From positions 1,708,365-1,772,364 of the forward strand of contig NZ_JAPMXC010000001.1 in assembly GCF_026624755.1 (NCBI RefSeq): a stretch of DNA of 64,000 bases, given 5' to 3'. The position numbers and the translations under genes were made by a program. The notes below the pieces were generated by a model that saw only the letters and a program-made list of their open reading frames with translations, was not told where the DNA came from and did no database searches. The stretch's first letter is position 1. Each line of letters begins with the position of its first letter. This DNA is from Robbsia betulipollinis (GTDB taxonomy: Bacteria > Pseudomonadota > Gammaproteobacteria > Burkholderiales > Burkholderiaceae). Of the stretch, positions 26,540-36,044 are shown in pieces.

Positions 26540-27454
26540 TCATTCCGCCAGCGTCGCCATGATTTCCGCCAGCGACGACTTCGCCATGGCCGTGCCCCGG
26601 CGGTCCGGCCGGAAAGTTTCCGCGACCTGCTCGATCAGCCATTCCTTGACCTCGCGGTGATCCTTGTTCTTGCTGTAGCCGCAATACGATAGTCGCGGCA
26701 ATTCCGGCAGGCCGAGCCGGGGGCCGACATCGACCAGCCCGGAATGCTGCAGGGCGAGGGCGGTGCGTACCGTGACGGCATGCCGCCAGCTGCAAAAGGC
26801 GAAGACGCCCTGCAGGCTCGGGCTGGTATAAAGCACGTCGCCGAAAAGCCCGGTGGTGGACAGCGCCTCGAGCGAAGTGGAACGGAACATGCACGGCTCG
26901 TTGAGCATCGCGATGGGCACGCGCCCCGTCTTGGGCAGCGAGAATGCGGCATCGCCCAACCACAGCATCGGAGTGGAACCGATGACGCCGAGGTTGGCGC
27001 CATCCTCGCGGCGCTCGGCAATGGCCAGGTCCAGCTGCTGGTTGCGGATCTGGCCGACCAGCATCTCGGCGCGGTCGACCCGTACCTCCAGCGAAAGATC
27101 GGGGTAGCGCTGGCGAAAGGCGTGGATCAGGGACGGCATCGTCAGCTCGGCGATATCCTGCGTGATCCCCAGGCGCAGGATCCTGCCCGGCGCGTCGAAG
27201 AAAGCCAGCATCGCCTCGTCGTGCAGCAACAGCAGCCGCTGTGCGTGCGCGATCAGGCGTTCGCCGTCGGGCGTCAGGGTGACGGCGCGGGCGGTGCGGA
27301 CGAACACCCGCGCGCCGATATCGTCCTCGAGCCGCTTGATCTGCTGGGTGATGGCGGACGCCGAACGCCCCACCACGGACGCCGCTTCCGCGAAGCTCTT
27401 GCCTTCCGCGATCAGAAGGAAGCTGCGCAGCACGGGAATGTCAAAATATCGCAT
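26540..27454 (-). CDS. LysR-family transcriptional regulator
   Basis: A 304-residue regulator with an N-terminal winged helix-turn-helix (FLLIAEGKSFAEAASVVGRSASAITQQIKRLEDDIG) and a C-terminal inducer-binding domain. Full length and intact motifs. It lies downstream of another LysR gene on the same strand, 134 bp apart, and next to the decayed MFS gene. Its target is not evident; the missing transporter may have been one. Confidence 0.88.
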   Translation of the reverse strand: MRYFDIPVLRSFLLIAEGKSFAEAASVVGRSASAITQQIKRLEDDIGARVFVRTARAVTLTPDGERLIAHAQRLLLLHDEAMLAFFDAPGRILRLGITQDIAELTMPSLIHAFRQRYPDLSLEVRVDRAEMLVGQIRNQQLDLAIAERREDGANLGVIGSTPMLWLGDAAFSLPKTGRVPIAMLNEPCMFRSTSLEALSTTGLFGDVLYTSPSLQGVFAFCSWRHAVTVRTALALQHSGLVDVGPRLGLPELPRLSYCGYSKNKDHREVKEWLIEQVAETFRPDRRGTAMAKSSLAEIMATLAE

Positions 27455-27576
27455 CGCTTGGTGAACCTCTGAGAAGGTTTCCCATGTTGTTGCTCGACTG
27501 CTTGCGCTGGGTGGGACACGATTCCATTCTTACGCGGGGGGAACGGCAGATCGAACAAGAAATAAAATTGCCGAGT

Positions 27577-27591
27577 ATAAGAAAAGTTTAT
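27577..27591 (-). promoter_or_regulatory. LysR-type operator-like site ATAA-N7-TTAT
   Basis: ATAAGAAAAGTTTAT fits the T-N11-A rule of LysR binding sites. It spans the stop codon of the upstream LysR gene and lies about 125 bp before the start of the LysR gene at 27454. It is close to the inverted repeat before the porin gene at 36028-36044. Both the site and the regulator are predictions. Confidence 0.4.
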
Positions 27592-28523
27592 GGCACGGCC
27601 AGGCGCGCCAGGTCCTCGCCCACGCGCGCCGAGTAGGCGCGTACCGTTTCAAAGGCGACGTCGATCAAACGCTCGGGCCATTCCGAGCCGGTTCGCCATG
27701 CCATGACGAAGGGCATCGGGGGCGGCGCGATGATGCCGCCCAACAGGTGCAGGGAACCCTCCGCGAGCTCCTTGGCGACGAGCGCGGACGGCATCACGGC
27801 GGCACCGAAGCCTTTTTGCGCCAGCTTGATCATGGCCGCCACCGAATTGACGCAGCTGATGCGCGACGCCCCGATGCCATGTGCCTGCAGGAGCCGCACG
27901 AGGTCCTGGTGCGGCCGGGAATGGTGGGAAAAAGTGATGAGCTTGCCGCGCGCCAGTGCCCTGAGCGCGGCGGTCGCCGCCTCATGGCCGATGTTCTGGG
28001 CGCGCGCGAAGCCCGGCTCGACGATCCACGAAAACGGCAATTGCAACAACTCGGCGCTCTGGATCGTTTCCTCGCGCAGCGCGTCGGTCTGGAATACCAC
28101 GTCCAGCATGCCCTTGCGCAACTGATCGTTCAGGTTGAGCGCCGTGTCCACCGTGACCTCCACGTCGAGGTTCGGAAACTGGTGCGTGACGTTGGTGACG
28201 AAGTCGACGAACCACGAGTGCACGGCGCTGTCCATCGCGCCGATGCGGATCGAGCCGAACTCCAGCGTTTCGTCGCGCAGCGAGGCGCGCAGGCGCAGCA
28301 TGCCCTGCGTGACGTATTCGGCATGCTGCAGGACGCGCTCGCCCTCGCGAGTGAGCGTCACTCCCTTGGGGTCACGGGTGAAGAGGCGCGCGCCCAGTTC
28401 CTGCTCCAGGACCGAGATCCGGCTGGAGATGGCGGCCTGCGTCGAATGCATCTTGTCGGCTGCCAGGCTGAAGCTGCGCAGCCGCGCTACCCATATGAAC
28501 GTGTCCAGAAACTTGAGATTCAT
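27588..28523 (-). CDS. LysR-family transcriptional regulator next to the 5-oxoproline genes
   Basis: A 311-residue LysR protein with an intact N-terminal helix-turn-helix (FIWVARLRSFSLAADKMHSTQAAISSRISVLEQELG) and an inducer-binding domain. The ATG at 28523 is chosen because it matches the usual LysR N-terminus (MNLKFLDTFIWV); an upstream in-frame ATG at 28616 would add a non-conserved extension. It is the last gene in the same direction after the oxoprolinase, DUF969 and DUF979 genes, so it is the best candidate to control that operon and the porin. Confidence 0.85.
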   Translation of the reverse strand: MNLKFLDTFIWVARLRSFSLAADKMHSTQAAISSRISVLEQELGARLFTRDPKGVTLTREGERVLQHAEYVTQGMLRLRASLRDETLEFGSIRIGAMDSAVHSWFVDFVTNVTHQFPNLDVEVTVDTALNLNDQLRKGMLDVVFQTDALREETIQSAELLQLPFSWIVEPGFARAQNIGHEAATAALRALARGKLITFSHHSRPHQDLVRLLQAHGIGASRISCVNSVAAMIKLAQKGFGAAVMPSALVAKELAEGSLHLLGGIIAPPPMPFVMAWRTGSEWPERLIDVAFETVRAYSARVGEDLARLAVP

Positions 28524-28569
28524 TTGGCCTTTTCGATATACGCGCACCGCCATGCGAACCTGATGGCCT

Positions 28570-28607
28570 GGACGTGTTCCGAAGCGGATCGCGCTCCGGA
28601 ACACGTC
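28570..28607 (-). terminator. Strong hairpin between the DUF979 gene and the LysR gene
   Basis: GGACGTGTTCCG pairs perfectly with CGGAACACGTCC across a short loop. It lies about 50 bp after the DUF979 stop codon and 47 bp before the LysR start. It has no T tract, so it may be a factor-dependent or partial terminator or a transcript-stabilising stem. Confidence 0.5.
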
Positions 28608-28656
28608 CGTGTCCACTCCGGGTCGGGCCCGCGTGCGTCGTGGTCAGCAGGCCCTT

Positions 28657-29613
28657 TTACAGAAACATCAGAGTATTCAACAGGACAATATTGATGACCA
28701 GCATCGTCAGCGCGGTGGGCACCTGCACCTTGATCACGCCGTACTTGTCCGGCAATTCGAGCAGTGCCGCGGGCACGATATTGTAGTTCGCGGCCATCGG
28801 CGTGAGCAGCGTGCCACAATATCCCGAAAACATGCCGATGGCGACCATCGGCGCGGGGTTGCCGTGGAACACACCGATCAGGATCGGTACGCCGACGCCC
28901 CCGGTCATCACCGGAAAGGCCGCGAAGCCGTTGCCCATGACGATGGTGAACAGCGCCATGCCCACGCAATAGACTACCACCGCGACGAATCGGTAATCCA
29001 TGTTGACGTAGGAGGTGGTCACGTGCGCCACGGCCTTGCCCACGCCCGCGTCCGCGAACACCAGGCCGAGAATCCCCAGCATTTGCGGCAGCACCACGGC
29101 CCAGGAGAGCGCGTCGAGCAGGCGACGGGCTTCCTTCGCGGACTGCCATACCGTGTCCCGCGTGACCACGCAGGCCGCGGCAAGCGCGACGATGCAGCCC
29201 ACGCCGAACGATACCAGCGTGACGTTTTTGGGATCAATGAGCGGCACGCCGCCGAAGACGAGATGCGGCGCGAGCAGGGTGCCGAGCACCGTCACGAAGG
29301 GGATCGTCAGCGCTGGCAGGAAGAGCTTGTTGCGCAGCCGCAGCGCGGTATCGCGGCGAACCGACTCCGCGGGCATCGACGGTTTCGCGCCGGTCACGCC
29401 GCCAAAGCCCGCGATCAACGCCATCACGATGACCGCCGCGCCGACGAGCCAGCCCGGCAGGCGGTCGGAGGCGAGAAACAGCGCGCCGTACAGGATCCAG
29501 AAGCCGCCCGCGGAGAAACGGCGGGGGTGCGCCCGGTCACCGATGATGAGCCCGCCGATGATGAACAGCAGAACGCCGAGCAGCCAGAAGAAGGTGGTGA
29601 TCGAGAGTGTCAT
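28657..29613 (-). CDS. DUF979-family membrane protein, likely 5-oxoproline transporter subunit
   Basis: A 318-residue integral membrane protein with about eight to ten hydrophobic segments, starting MTLSITTFFWLLGVLL. It pairs with the DUF969 protein encoded just upstream, sharing an ATGA overlap. DUF969/DUF979 pairs are known from genome context to sit beside pyroglutamyl peptidase and oxoprolinase genes and are thought to import 5-oxoproline or its peptides; transport itself is inferred. Motifs such as VMGNGFAAFPVMTGGVGVP are typical of the family. Confidence 0.8.
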   Translation of the reverse strand: MTLSITTFFWLLGVLLFIIGGLIIGDRAHPRRFSAGGFWILYGALFLASDRLPGWLVGAAVIVMALIAGFGGVTGAKPSMPAESVRRDTALRLRNKLFLPALTIPFVTVLGTLLAPHLVFGGVPLIDPKNVTLVSFGVGCIVALAAACVVTRDTVWQSAKEARRLLDALSWAVVLPQMLGILGLVFADAGVGKAVAHVTTSYVNMDYRFVAVVVYCVGMALFTIVMGNGFAAFPVMTGGVGVPILIGVFHGNPAPMVAIGMFSGYCGTLLTPMAANYNIVPAALLELPDKYGVIKVQVPTALTMLVINIVLLNTLMFL

Positions 29614-30419
29614 TGACGGTCTCCGGGACGCGTGGCGGGAGTCGAGGCCGAAATGGGACGGGTAACGGAACGCATGTCGGTGGCGGCATGGGGGAGGCCC
29701 GTCGCGGCGGGCGCGGGCACCGTGCCGCCCGAAGGGCGCAGGGCCGCGTCGAGCGTGCGGTCGAGCCGATACAGGCGGAAGCCGTGCACGAGGAAGGCGG
29801 CGAGCGCCGTCGGCATACCCCACAGCGCCACCTCCATCGGCGCGACGATGATGCCCGATGCCTTGAGGAACGTGACCATCAGGACGATCGCGCCGAAAGC
29901 CACGAAAACGTCCTCGCCGAAGAACAGGCCGACATTGTCCGTGGCCGCGGCCATCGCGCGCAGGCGGTACCGCACCGCGTCCGTCAGCTTGCCGTACCGG
30001 GTCTCGGCGGCGCCCTCGGTCATCGGCGAGATGAGCGGACGCACCATCTGCGGGTGCCCGCCCAGGCCGGTCAGCCCGAGCGCCGCGGTGATTTCGCGAA
30101 TGAAGAGATAGACCAGGAGGAGGCGTCCCGGCGTTGCCGCGCGGATGCCGCTGATCCAGATCTGCGCGCGTTCACGCAATCCATGACGTTCCAGCAGGCC
30201 GATCACCGCGAGCGGCAGCAGGATGATGAGGGGAATCACCCGGGTCTTGACGAAGCCCGCGCCGAGCGCCTCGAGGATATGCACGACGGAAAAGTGCGCC
30301 GCCAGCCCGGTGACGATGGCGGAGACCACCACGATCAGCATGGGGTTGAAACGCAAAAGGAAACCGATGACGATGACGAGAACGCCGATCAATGGAAACA
30401 AGTTCACTGCGGTATTCAT
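29610..30419 (-). CDS. DUF969-family membrane protein, likely 5-oxoproline transporter subunit
   Basis: A 269-residue membrane protein (MNTAVNLFPLIGVLVIVIGF...) with several hydrophobic segments in the first ~200 residues and a Pro/Ala-rich hydrophilic C-terminal tail of about 45 residues. GGAGG lies five bases before the ATG. It follows the oxoprolinase gene by about 90 bp and overlaps the DUF979 gene. The two membrane proteins are always found together in other genomes, which supports a joint transporter. Confidence 0.8.
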   Translation of the reverse strand: MNTAVNLFPLIGVLVIVIGFLLRFNPMLIVVVSAIVTGLAAHFSVVHILEALGAGFVKTRVIPLIILLPLAVIGLLERHGLRERAQIWISGIRAATPGRLLLVYLFIREITAALGLTGLGGHPQMVRPLISPMTEGAAETRYGKLTDAVRYRLRAMAAATDNVGLFFGEDVFVAFGAIVLMVTFLKASGIIVAPMEVALWGMPTALAAFLVHGFRLYRLDRTLDAALRPSGGTVPAPAATGLPHAATDMRSVTRPISASTPATRPGDRQ

Positions 30420-30511
30420 GCAAACCTCCAGGTCACGGAACGGAAGCCTCGGCGAGCGAGGTGCTTTCTGACTGGCGCCGCGCCCGGGCGGGCGCGGCGT
30501 GACGGGCCCGC

Positions 30512-33500
30512 TCAGGCGGCGCCGAAACCTCCTCCGCCGGGCGTTTCGATGACGAACACGTCGCCGGCATGCACCGGCGTGCTGTGGGTCGCGCCGAAAT
30601 CGCTGCGCGAACCGTCCGCGCGTTCGACCCAATTGCGGCCCGGCTGTGCCGGTTCGCCGCCGGCCAGGCCGAACGGCGGGACGCGGCGGCGGTTGGCGAG
30701 AATATTGGCCGTCATCGTCCGGTTGAAGCGGATGCGCCGGATTGCGCCGTCGCCACCGCGCTGTTTCCCCGCGCCACCGCTGCCGCGGCGGATCGCGTGT
30801 TGCTCGACGAGCACCGGGAAGCGCCACTCGAGCACTTCCGGGTCGGTCATGCGCGAGTTCGTCATGTGCGTCTGCACCGCCGAGGTGCCGGGGTGCGTCG
30901 CCGTGGCGCCCGAGCCGCCGGCGATCGTCTCGTAATACTGGCTGACCTCGTCGCCGAACGTGAAATTGTTCATCGTGCCCTGTGCGGCCGCCATGACGTT
31001 GAGCGCGCCGTAGAGCGCGTCGGTGACCGCCTGCGAAACCTCCACATTGCCCGCGACCACCGCCGCCGGGTATACCGGGCTGAGCATCGAACCCTCGGGG
31101 ATGACGATTTCCACCGGGCGCAGCACGCCCTCGTTCATCGGAATCTCGTCATCGATCAGCGTGCGGAAGACATACAGCACGGCCGCCTTGCAGATCGAAC
31201 GCGGGGCGTTGAAGTTCGTCGGGCGCTGCACGCTGGTGCCGGTGAAATCCACCTTGGCCTGCCGGGTCTCCCGGTCGATGGAAACGTTCACGACGATGCT
31301 CGCGCCGTCGTCCATTTCGTAGCGGTAGCTGCCGTCGCTCAGTACGGCGATCGCGTTGCGCACGGCTTCCTCGGCGTTGTCCTGGACATGCTGCATATAG
31401 GCCAGCACCACCGGCGCGGTGTAGCGGTCGACGGTGTTGAGCAGCTCGGTGGCACCCGCCTCGCAGGCCGCGACCTGTGCGATCAGGTCGGCGATGTTCT
31501 GGTCCACATTGCGGCTCGGGAAGGGGCCGGCCAGGAAGCGCTGCCGCGTTTCCTCCTCCAGGAACACGCCTCTGTCCACCAGCTTGACGTTGTCGATGAG
31601 CACGCCTTCCTGTTCGATGACGGTGCTGTCGGGCGGCATCGAGCCGGGCGTGATGCCGCCGACATCGCCGTGGTGGCCGCGCGCGGCGACATAGAACAGC
31701 AGTTCGCTGCCGTCGCGGTCGTACACCGGCATGACGACGGTGATGTCCGGCAAATGGGTCCCGCCGTTGTACGGTACGTTCAATACGTAGACATCGCCGT
31801 GCTTCATCGACGCGCCATGCTCGCGGATCACGCTGGTCACGCTGTCGCCCATCGAGCCGAGGTGCACGGGAATGTGCGGCGCATTCGCGATCAGCGCGCC
31901 CGCCCGGTCGAAAATGGCGCACGAAAAATCGAGCCGCTCCTTCATGTTGACCGAATAGGAGGTCTTCTCGAGGGTCGTGCCCATCTGCTGCGCGATCGCC
32001 ATGAAGAGATTGTTGAAAATCTCCAGATGCACCGGGTGCCGCTCGGTCGTGACCGTGAGGGCGTTGCGCTCCTGCGAGCCCGGGACGGACTCGCTGCGTT
32101 GCAGCACCAGCGTGCCGTCGCCGCGCGCGGTCGCGATCCAGTCGTGCTGCAGCACGATGGTCGAGATGTCCTCGGTGATCAGCGCGGGCCCGTACACCGC
32201 CTCCCCGGCGGCGAGTTGCCGGCGCGCATACATCGGCACCAGGCGGGCATTGCCTGCGAGATGGATGCGGACCTTGTCCGTGGGCGTGTTCGGCGAGCCG
32301 GCCGCGGGCGCGTTCGCATCCGGCGCGAGCAGCGGCGTGTCGCCGGTGGCGCCCACGGCTTCCACGGCGATCGATTCGATCACCAGGGGCTTGTCCTCCA
32401 TGACGAAGCCGAAGCGCTTGCGGTGCAGCTGTTCGAAGGCATAGGTCATGCCCGTCGGATCGGACCAGGGCACTTCCAGCGTGGAATCCGTATCCTTGTA
32501 TTTGAGACGCGCGCTGCGCGTCGTGCTGATGCGATCCGACGGGACCTTCTGCGCCAGGATCTCCCCGGTCGCGGCCTGCGTCAGCGCGTCGTACGAGGCC
32601 AGCACCGAGGCGACCACCTTCTCCACATCGGCGCCATTGAGAAGCGACTCGACGGCTTTCTCGCGCAGCACGCGCAGATCCGCCAGGCCCATGCCGAAGG
32701 CCGACAGCACGCCGGCGAACGGATGCAGGATGATGCGCCGCATGCCCAGCGCTTCGGCCACGTCGCACGCGTGCTGACCGCCGGCGCCGCCGAACGCGCA
32801 CATCGAGTGGTCGGAGACATCGTGGCCGCGTTCGACCGAAATGGTCTTGATGGCCTGGGCCATGTTGTCGACGGCCACCGCGAGGAAGCCTTCGGCGATG
32901 GCCTCGGGGCTCATCTCGCGCCCGGTCTCCTCGCGCAATTGCTGGCTGAGGGCGGTGAACTTCCTGCGCACCACGTCGAGGTCGAGCGGCTGGTCGGCGT
33001 TCGGGCCGAAGACGTGCGGGAAATAGGCCGCCTGCACCCGGCCGAGCATCACGTTGCAGTCGGTGACGGTCAGGGGACCGCCGTTGCGATAGCACGCCGG
33101 GCCCGGGTAGGCGCCCGCGGATTCGGGGCCGACCTTCAAGCGGCCCCGGTCGAACGAACACACCGACCCGCCGCCCGCCGCCACCGTGTGGATGTCCATC
33201 ATCGGCGCGCGTACGCGCACCCCTGCCACCTGCGTCTCGAACACGCGTTCGTAGTGGCCGGCGTAATGCGCGACATCGGTGGAGGTGCCGCCCATGTCGA
33301 AGGTCACCACCTTGCGTTCGCCGATGGCCTCGCAGGTCTTGACCGCGCCCACGATGCCGCCGGCCGGGCCGGAGAGGATCGCGTCCTTGCCCTGGAAACG
33401 GTCGGCGTCGGCGAGGCCGCCGCTCGACTGCATGAACATCAGCCGCACATCGCCCGACTGGCTCGACACCCGCGCCACGTAGTCGCGCAGGACCGGAGAC

Positions 33501-34201
33501 AGATACGCGTCGACGACGGTGGTGTCGCCACGGCCCACGAGTTTCATCAGGGGGCTGACGACATGGCTGACGGAAATCTGCGTGAAGCCGATTTCGCGCG
33601 CGATCTCGGCGACCCGTAATTCATGTGCCGGAAAGCGGTAGCCATGCATCAGCACGATTGCGATCGAGGCGATGCCCGCCTCGCGGGCGGCGCGCAGGGC
33701 GTTGCGTGTCGCGGACTCGTCGAGCGGACGCAGCACGGCGCCGTGCGCGTCGAGGCGCTCGTCGATCTCGACCGCGCGCTCGTACATCAGCGACGGCAGT
33801 TCGATGTGACGGGCGAAGATGTTCGGCCGGTCCTGATAGCCGATGCGCAACTGATCCGCAAAGCCGCGGGTGATGGCCAGCAGGGTGCGGGCGCCCTTGC
33901 GTTCCAGCAGCGCGTTGGTGGCCACGGTCGTGCCCATCTTGACGACGTCGATCTGGTCCTGCGGCAGGGGCTCGTCCGCACGCAGCGCCAGCAGGTGACG
34001 GATGCCATGCACCACGGCATCCTTGTACTGATCGGGATTCTCCGACAGCAGCTTGTGGGTGACCAGCGTGCCGTCGGGTCGCTTCGCGACAATATCCGTG
34101 AACGTGCCGCCACGGTCCACCCAGAACTGCCAGCGTGCGTCATCGCGCACGGTGCGCGCATCGGCGGCGCGATCGGACAGGGAACGATTTGAGATTGCCA
34201 T
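30512..34201 (-). CDS. oplAH: OPLAH-type 5-oxoprolinase (hydantoinase A/B fusion)
   Basis: A 1229-residue cytosolic enzyme that joins a hydantoinase A part (about residues 1-690) and a hydantoinase B part (about 690-1229) in one chain, as in eukaryotic-type 5-oxoprolinase. It hydrolyses 5-oxo-L-proline to glutamate with ATP. Visible motifs are WVDRGGTFTDIVAKR near the start, FDMGGTSTDVAHYAG, and in the second half PVHLGSMGDSV and GDVYVLNVPYNGGTHLPD. Length is typical (about 1200-1290). The ATG at 34201 has GGAG six bases upstream. It is followed by the DUF969-DUF979 transporter pair and precedes the porin gene in the same direction. A hydantoinase of other specificity remains possible, but the transporter neighbours favour oxoproline. 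Confidence 0.88.
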   Translation of the reverse strand: MAISNRSLSDRAADARTVRDDARWQFWVDRGGTFTDIVAKRPDGTLVTHKLLSENPDQYKDAVVHGIRHLLALRADEPLPQDQIDVVKMGTTVATNALLERKGARTLLAITRGFADQLRIGYQDRPNIFARHIELPSLMYERAVEIDERLDAHGAVLRPLDESATRNALRAAREAGIASIAIVLMHGYRFPAHELRVAEIAREIGFTQISVSHVVSPLMKLVGRGDTTVVDAYLSPVLRDYVARVSSQSGDVRLMFMQSSGGLADADRFQGKDAILSGPAGGIVGAVKTCEAIGERKVVTFDMGGTSTDVAHYAGHYERVFETQVAGVRVRAPMMDIHTVAAGGGSVCSFDRGRLKVGPESAGAYPGPACYRNGGPLTVTDCNVMLGRVQAAYFPHVFGPNADQPLDLDVVRRKFTALSQQLREETGREMSPEAIAEGFLAVAVDNMAQAIKTISVERGHDVSDHSMCAFGGAGGQHACDVAEALGMRRIILHPFAGVLSAFGMGLADLRVLREKAVESLLNGADVEKVVASVLASYDALTQAATGEILAQKVPSDRISTTRSARLKYKDTDSTLEVPWSDPTGMTYAFEQLHRKRFGFVMEDKPLVIESIAVEAVGATGDTPLLAPDANAPAAGSPNTPTDKVRIHLAGNARLVPMYARRQLAAGEAVYGPALITEDISTIVLQHDWIATARGDGTLVLQRSESVPGSQERNALTVTTERHPVHLEIFNNLFMAIAQQMGTTLEKTSYSVNMKERLDFSCAIFDRAGALIANAPHIPVHLGSMGDSVTSVIREHGASMKHGDVYVLNVPYNGGTHLPDITVVMPVYDRDGSELLFYVAARGHHGDVGGITPGSMPPDSTVIEQEGVLIDNVKLVDRGVFLEEETRQRFLAGPFPSRNVDQNIADLIAQVAACEAGATELLNTVDRYTAPVVLAYMQHVQDNAEEAVRNAIAVLSDGSYRYEMDDGASIVVNVSIDRETRQAKVDFTGTSVQRPTNFNAPRSICKAAVLYVFRTLIDDEIPMNEGVLRPVEIVIPEGSMLSPVYPAAVVAGNVEVSQAVTDALYGALNVMAAAQGTMNNFTFGDEVSQYYETIAGGSGATATHPGTSAVQTHMTNSRMTDPEVLEWRFPVLVEQHAIRRGSGGAGKQRGGDGAIRRIRFNRTMTANILANRRRVPPFGLAGGEPAQPGRNWVERADGSRSDFGATHSTPVHAGDVFVIETPGGGGFGAA

Positions 34202-34287
34202 GCGAAACTCCGTTTTTTTGGGCTCGACTCGGTGTCGACGCAGCCGGGGACGCTGCGCATGGAAGGCATTCTCTGGACAAGCCTTGG

Positions 34288-34335
34288 AACGGTCGAACAA
34301 AAAAAATAACATCCGGCCATAAACGAAATTTGTAG
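34288..34335 (-). promoter_or_regulatory. Promoter module of the oxoprolinase operon (copy A)
   Basis: A 26-bp segment (34288-34313, aacggtcgaac-A8-taacatc) is identical to one upstream of the porin gene. An AT-rich imperfect inverted repeat (CATAAA-CGAA-TTTGTAG, 34318-34335) lies upstream of it on the minus strand, as an activator site would. It is 87 bp before the oplAH start. Confidence 0.65.
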
Positions 34336-34664
34336 CCGGACCGGATCACCCGAAAACCCAGGCGCTGCGGTGCTCTCGCGATGTGGCGCGGCGTTCGTGC
34401 CGCGCATATCGGTGTCCGGTCTTGGGGTAAACGACAGCGCGTGAAGCGCGGCGGGAGGGGAAGGAAGGGGAGGTGTGCCGCGATCGGCGCGGGACCGGCG
34501 AGCGGGCGCGGAGCGGACTTGCGCGACGCCCGGGAGGCGGCAGGGAAAAACCGGGCCCGTCCGGAAGGGGTGCGAAACATCGGGCCCTGCGCGGACCCGG
34601 GGCAGGCCCGCGGTGGAGGAGCGGCACTGGCACCGGAGCCGGTGCCGCGTGCCGTCCCGTCGCC
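34336..34664. other. 329-bp spacer between oplAH promoter and porin gene
   Basis: The spacer is GC-rich, with no convincing gene. It contains GGCACCGG-AG-CCGGTGCC, a perfect palindrome at 34629-34646, 19 bp after the porin stop codon on the minus strand. It could help end porin transcripts but has no T tract. Confidence 0.5.
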
Positions 34665-35831
34665 TTAGAAGCGGTGGCGAACGCCGACCGACCCGACCAC
34701 CTGGCGGTTGGTGCTGGACATGCCGCCCGCGTCGAGAATGTCCGCGCCACCCAGGAGGTTGCGGCCATTGACCAACTGGTACACGCCCTGCGCGTAGACG
34801 TCGGTGCGCTTCGAGAGCGAATACGACGTCATGAGCGACGCGGTGTGGAACTTGGGCGAGCTGTCGCCCCCCCCCACGAAGCCCGACTCGCGCGCCTGCG
34901 TGTAGGTGTACTCGGCCGACACGTTCCAGGCGGGCGTGACGCTGTAGCGCACGTTCGCTTCGTAGTTGTTGAAGCGCAGGTACGCGCCGGCGGGCAGGCC
35001 GAACGACACCGAGCCGGCGGTCGCGCCCTGTCCGGCGTTTTCGAACCGCGACTGGGTGAACACCACGCCGACGACGGCCGGACCGAACGCATAGTTGATG
35101 GCGCCGCCATAGACGCGTTGCCGCGCCGCCGAGATGACCGCGTCGCTGACCGCGCCGGTCGTGGACGTGGGCGTCGAGCCGCTCAGGGAATTGTTGATCT
35201 GCATGTAGCCCGCCGCCATGTTGAAACCGGCGAACGTGTACGACACACCCGCGCTGTAGGCGCGATTCTGGTTGAAGCCCGTGGAGTTCGAGAAACCGTA
35301 CATGCCGCCGAATTTCAGGCCGTTGTAGTTGACGCTCGCGAACTTGACGGAATTGCTGACGCGGAAGGAGTCGTCGAGGTTGTCGTTGTCGTACGGGTGG
35401 GTCGCGAGGAAGCCGCCGTAGCCGGTGCCCGTGAGCGACATCGGGCCCATGTAGTCGACGATCGAGTCATACTGACGTCCGAGCGTCACCGTGCCGAACT
35501 GATCGCTCGACAGCCCGACGAAGGCCTGGCGGCCGAATTCCCGGCCCTGCTGGGCAAAGGCGCCGTTGCTCAGCGTGAAACCGTTTTCCAGCAGGAAAAC
35601 CGCCTTGAGGCCACCACCCAGATCCTCGCTGCCACGCAGTCCCCAACGGCTGCCGTTCACGTTGCCGCTCGACAGCGCATAGCGCGCATGGCCGCCACCC
35701 GTGGTCTTCACATTGTTCGTGTAGACGAAGCCTTCGTCGATCAGGCCATACAGCGTCACGCTGCTTTGCGCGTAGACGGACGTGGCGCCGCAGCCGGTCA
35801 GCACAGCCATGGAAAGAAGCGTCTTTTTCAT
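34665..35831 (-). CDS. Gram-negative porin (OmpC/Burkholderia type)
   Basis: A 388-residue trimeric outer-membrane porin. A Sec signal peptide (MKKTLLSMAVLTGCGATSVYAQ) precedes the typical start SSVTLYGLIDEGFVYTNN. Alternating hydrophobic strands follow, with motifs RWGLRGSEDLGGGLKAVFLLE and FGRQAFVGLSS, ending in the C-terminal Phe (VGVRHRF) needed for membrane insertion. A nine-base C run at 34867-34875 is in frame (encoding Gly-Gly-Gly). It shares a promoter module with oplAH, suggesting it passes oxoproline or related solutes. Confidence 0.93.
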   Translation of the reverse strand: MKKTLLSMAVLTGCGATSVYAQSSVTLYGLIDEGFVYTNNVKTTGGGHARYALSSGNVNGSRWGLRGSEDLGGGLKAVFLLENGFTLSNGAFAQQGREFGRQAFVGLSSDQFGTVTLGRQYDSIVDYMGPMSLTGTGYGGFLATHPYDNDNLDDSFRVSNSVKFASVNYNGLKFGGMYGFSNSTGFNQNRAYSAGVSYTFAGFNMAAGYMQINNSLSGSTPTSTTGAVSDAVISAARQRVYGGAINYAFGPAVVGVVFTQSRFENAGQGATAGSVSFGLPAGAYLRFNNYEANVRYSVTPAWNVSAEYTYTQARESGFVGGGDSSPKFHTASLMTSYSLSKRTDVYAQGVYQLVNGRNLLGGADILDAGGMSSTNRQVVGSVGVRHRF

Positions 35832-35997
35832 CTTGGTTCCGTTCGGGAAGGTGGGTCGTGGTGTGAATGTGACTCTTCGCCGGATCGTTGGGTCAGCGAA
35901 GCAATGCGATTTCAAGCAATGCGATTTCTTCCAGCACGCCGATCCTGAAACGTCGATCCACTGCCGCGCCAGGGAACATTGTGTGGAGGCCGTTTAA

Positions 35998-36044
35998 AAC
36001 GGTCGAACAAAAAAAATAACATCGGCGCATAAAAAAATTTTATG
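35998..36044 (-). promoter_or_regulatory. Promoter module of the porin gene (copy B)
   Basis: The 26-bp core at 35998-36023 is identical to that of the oxoprolinase operon. Next to it CATAAAA-AAA-TTTTATG (36028-36044) is a perfect inverted repeat fitting the LysR T-N11-A rule. It is 167 bp before the porin ATG, and the rest of the 322-bp gap to the effector gene shows nothing else. Confidence 0.65.

Noticed and set aside
30569-33619. 1016-codon open frame on the plus strand
   Set aside because: It is antisense to the oplAH gene, whose protein has clear family motifs along its whole length. Long antisense frames are common in high-GC coding DNA.
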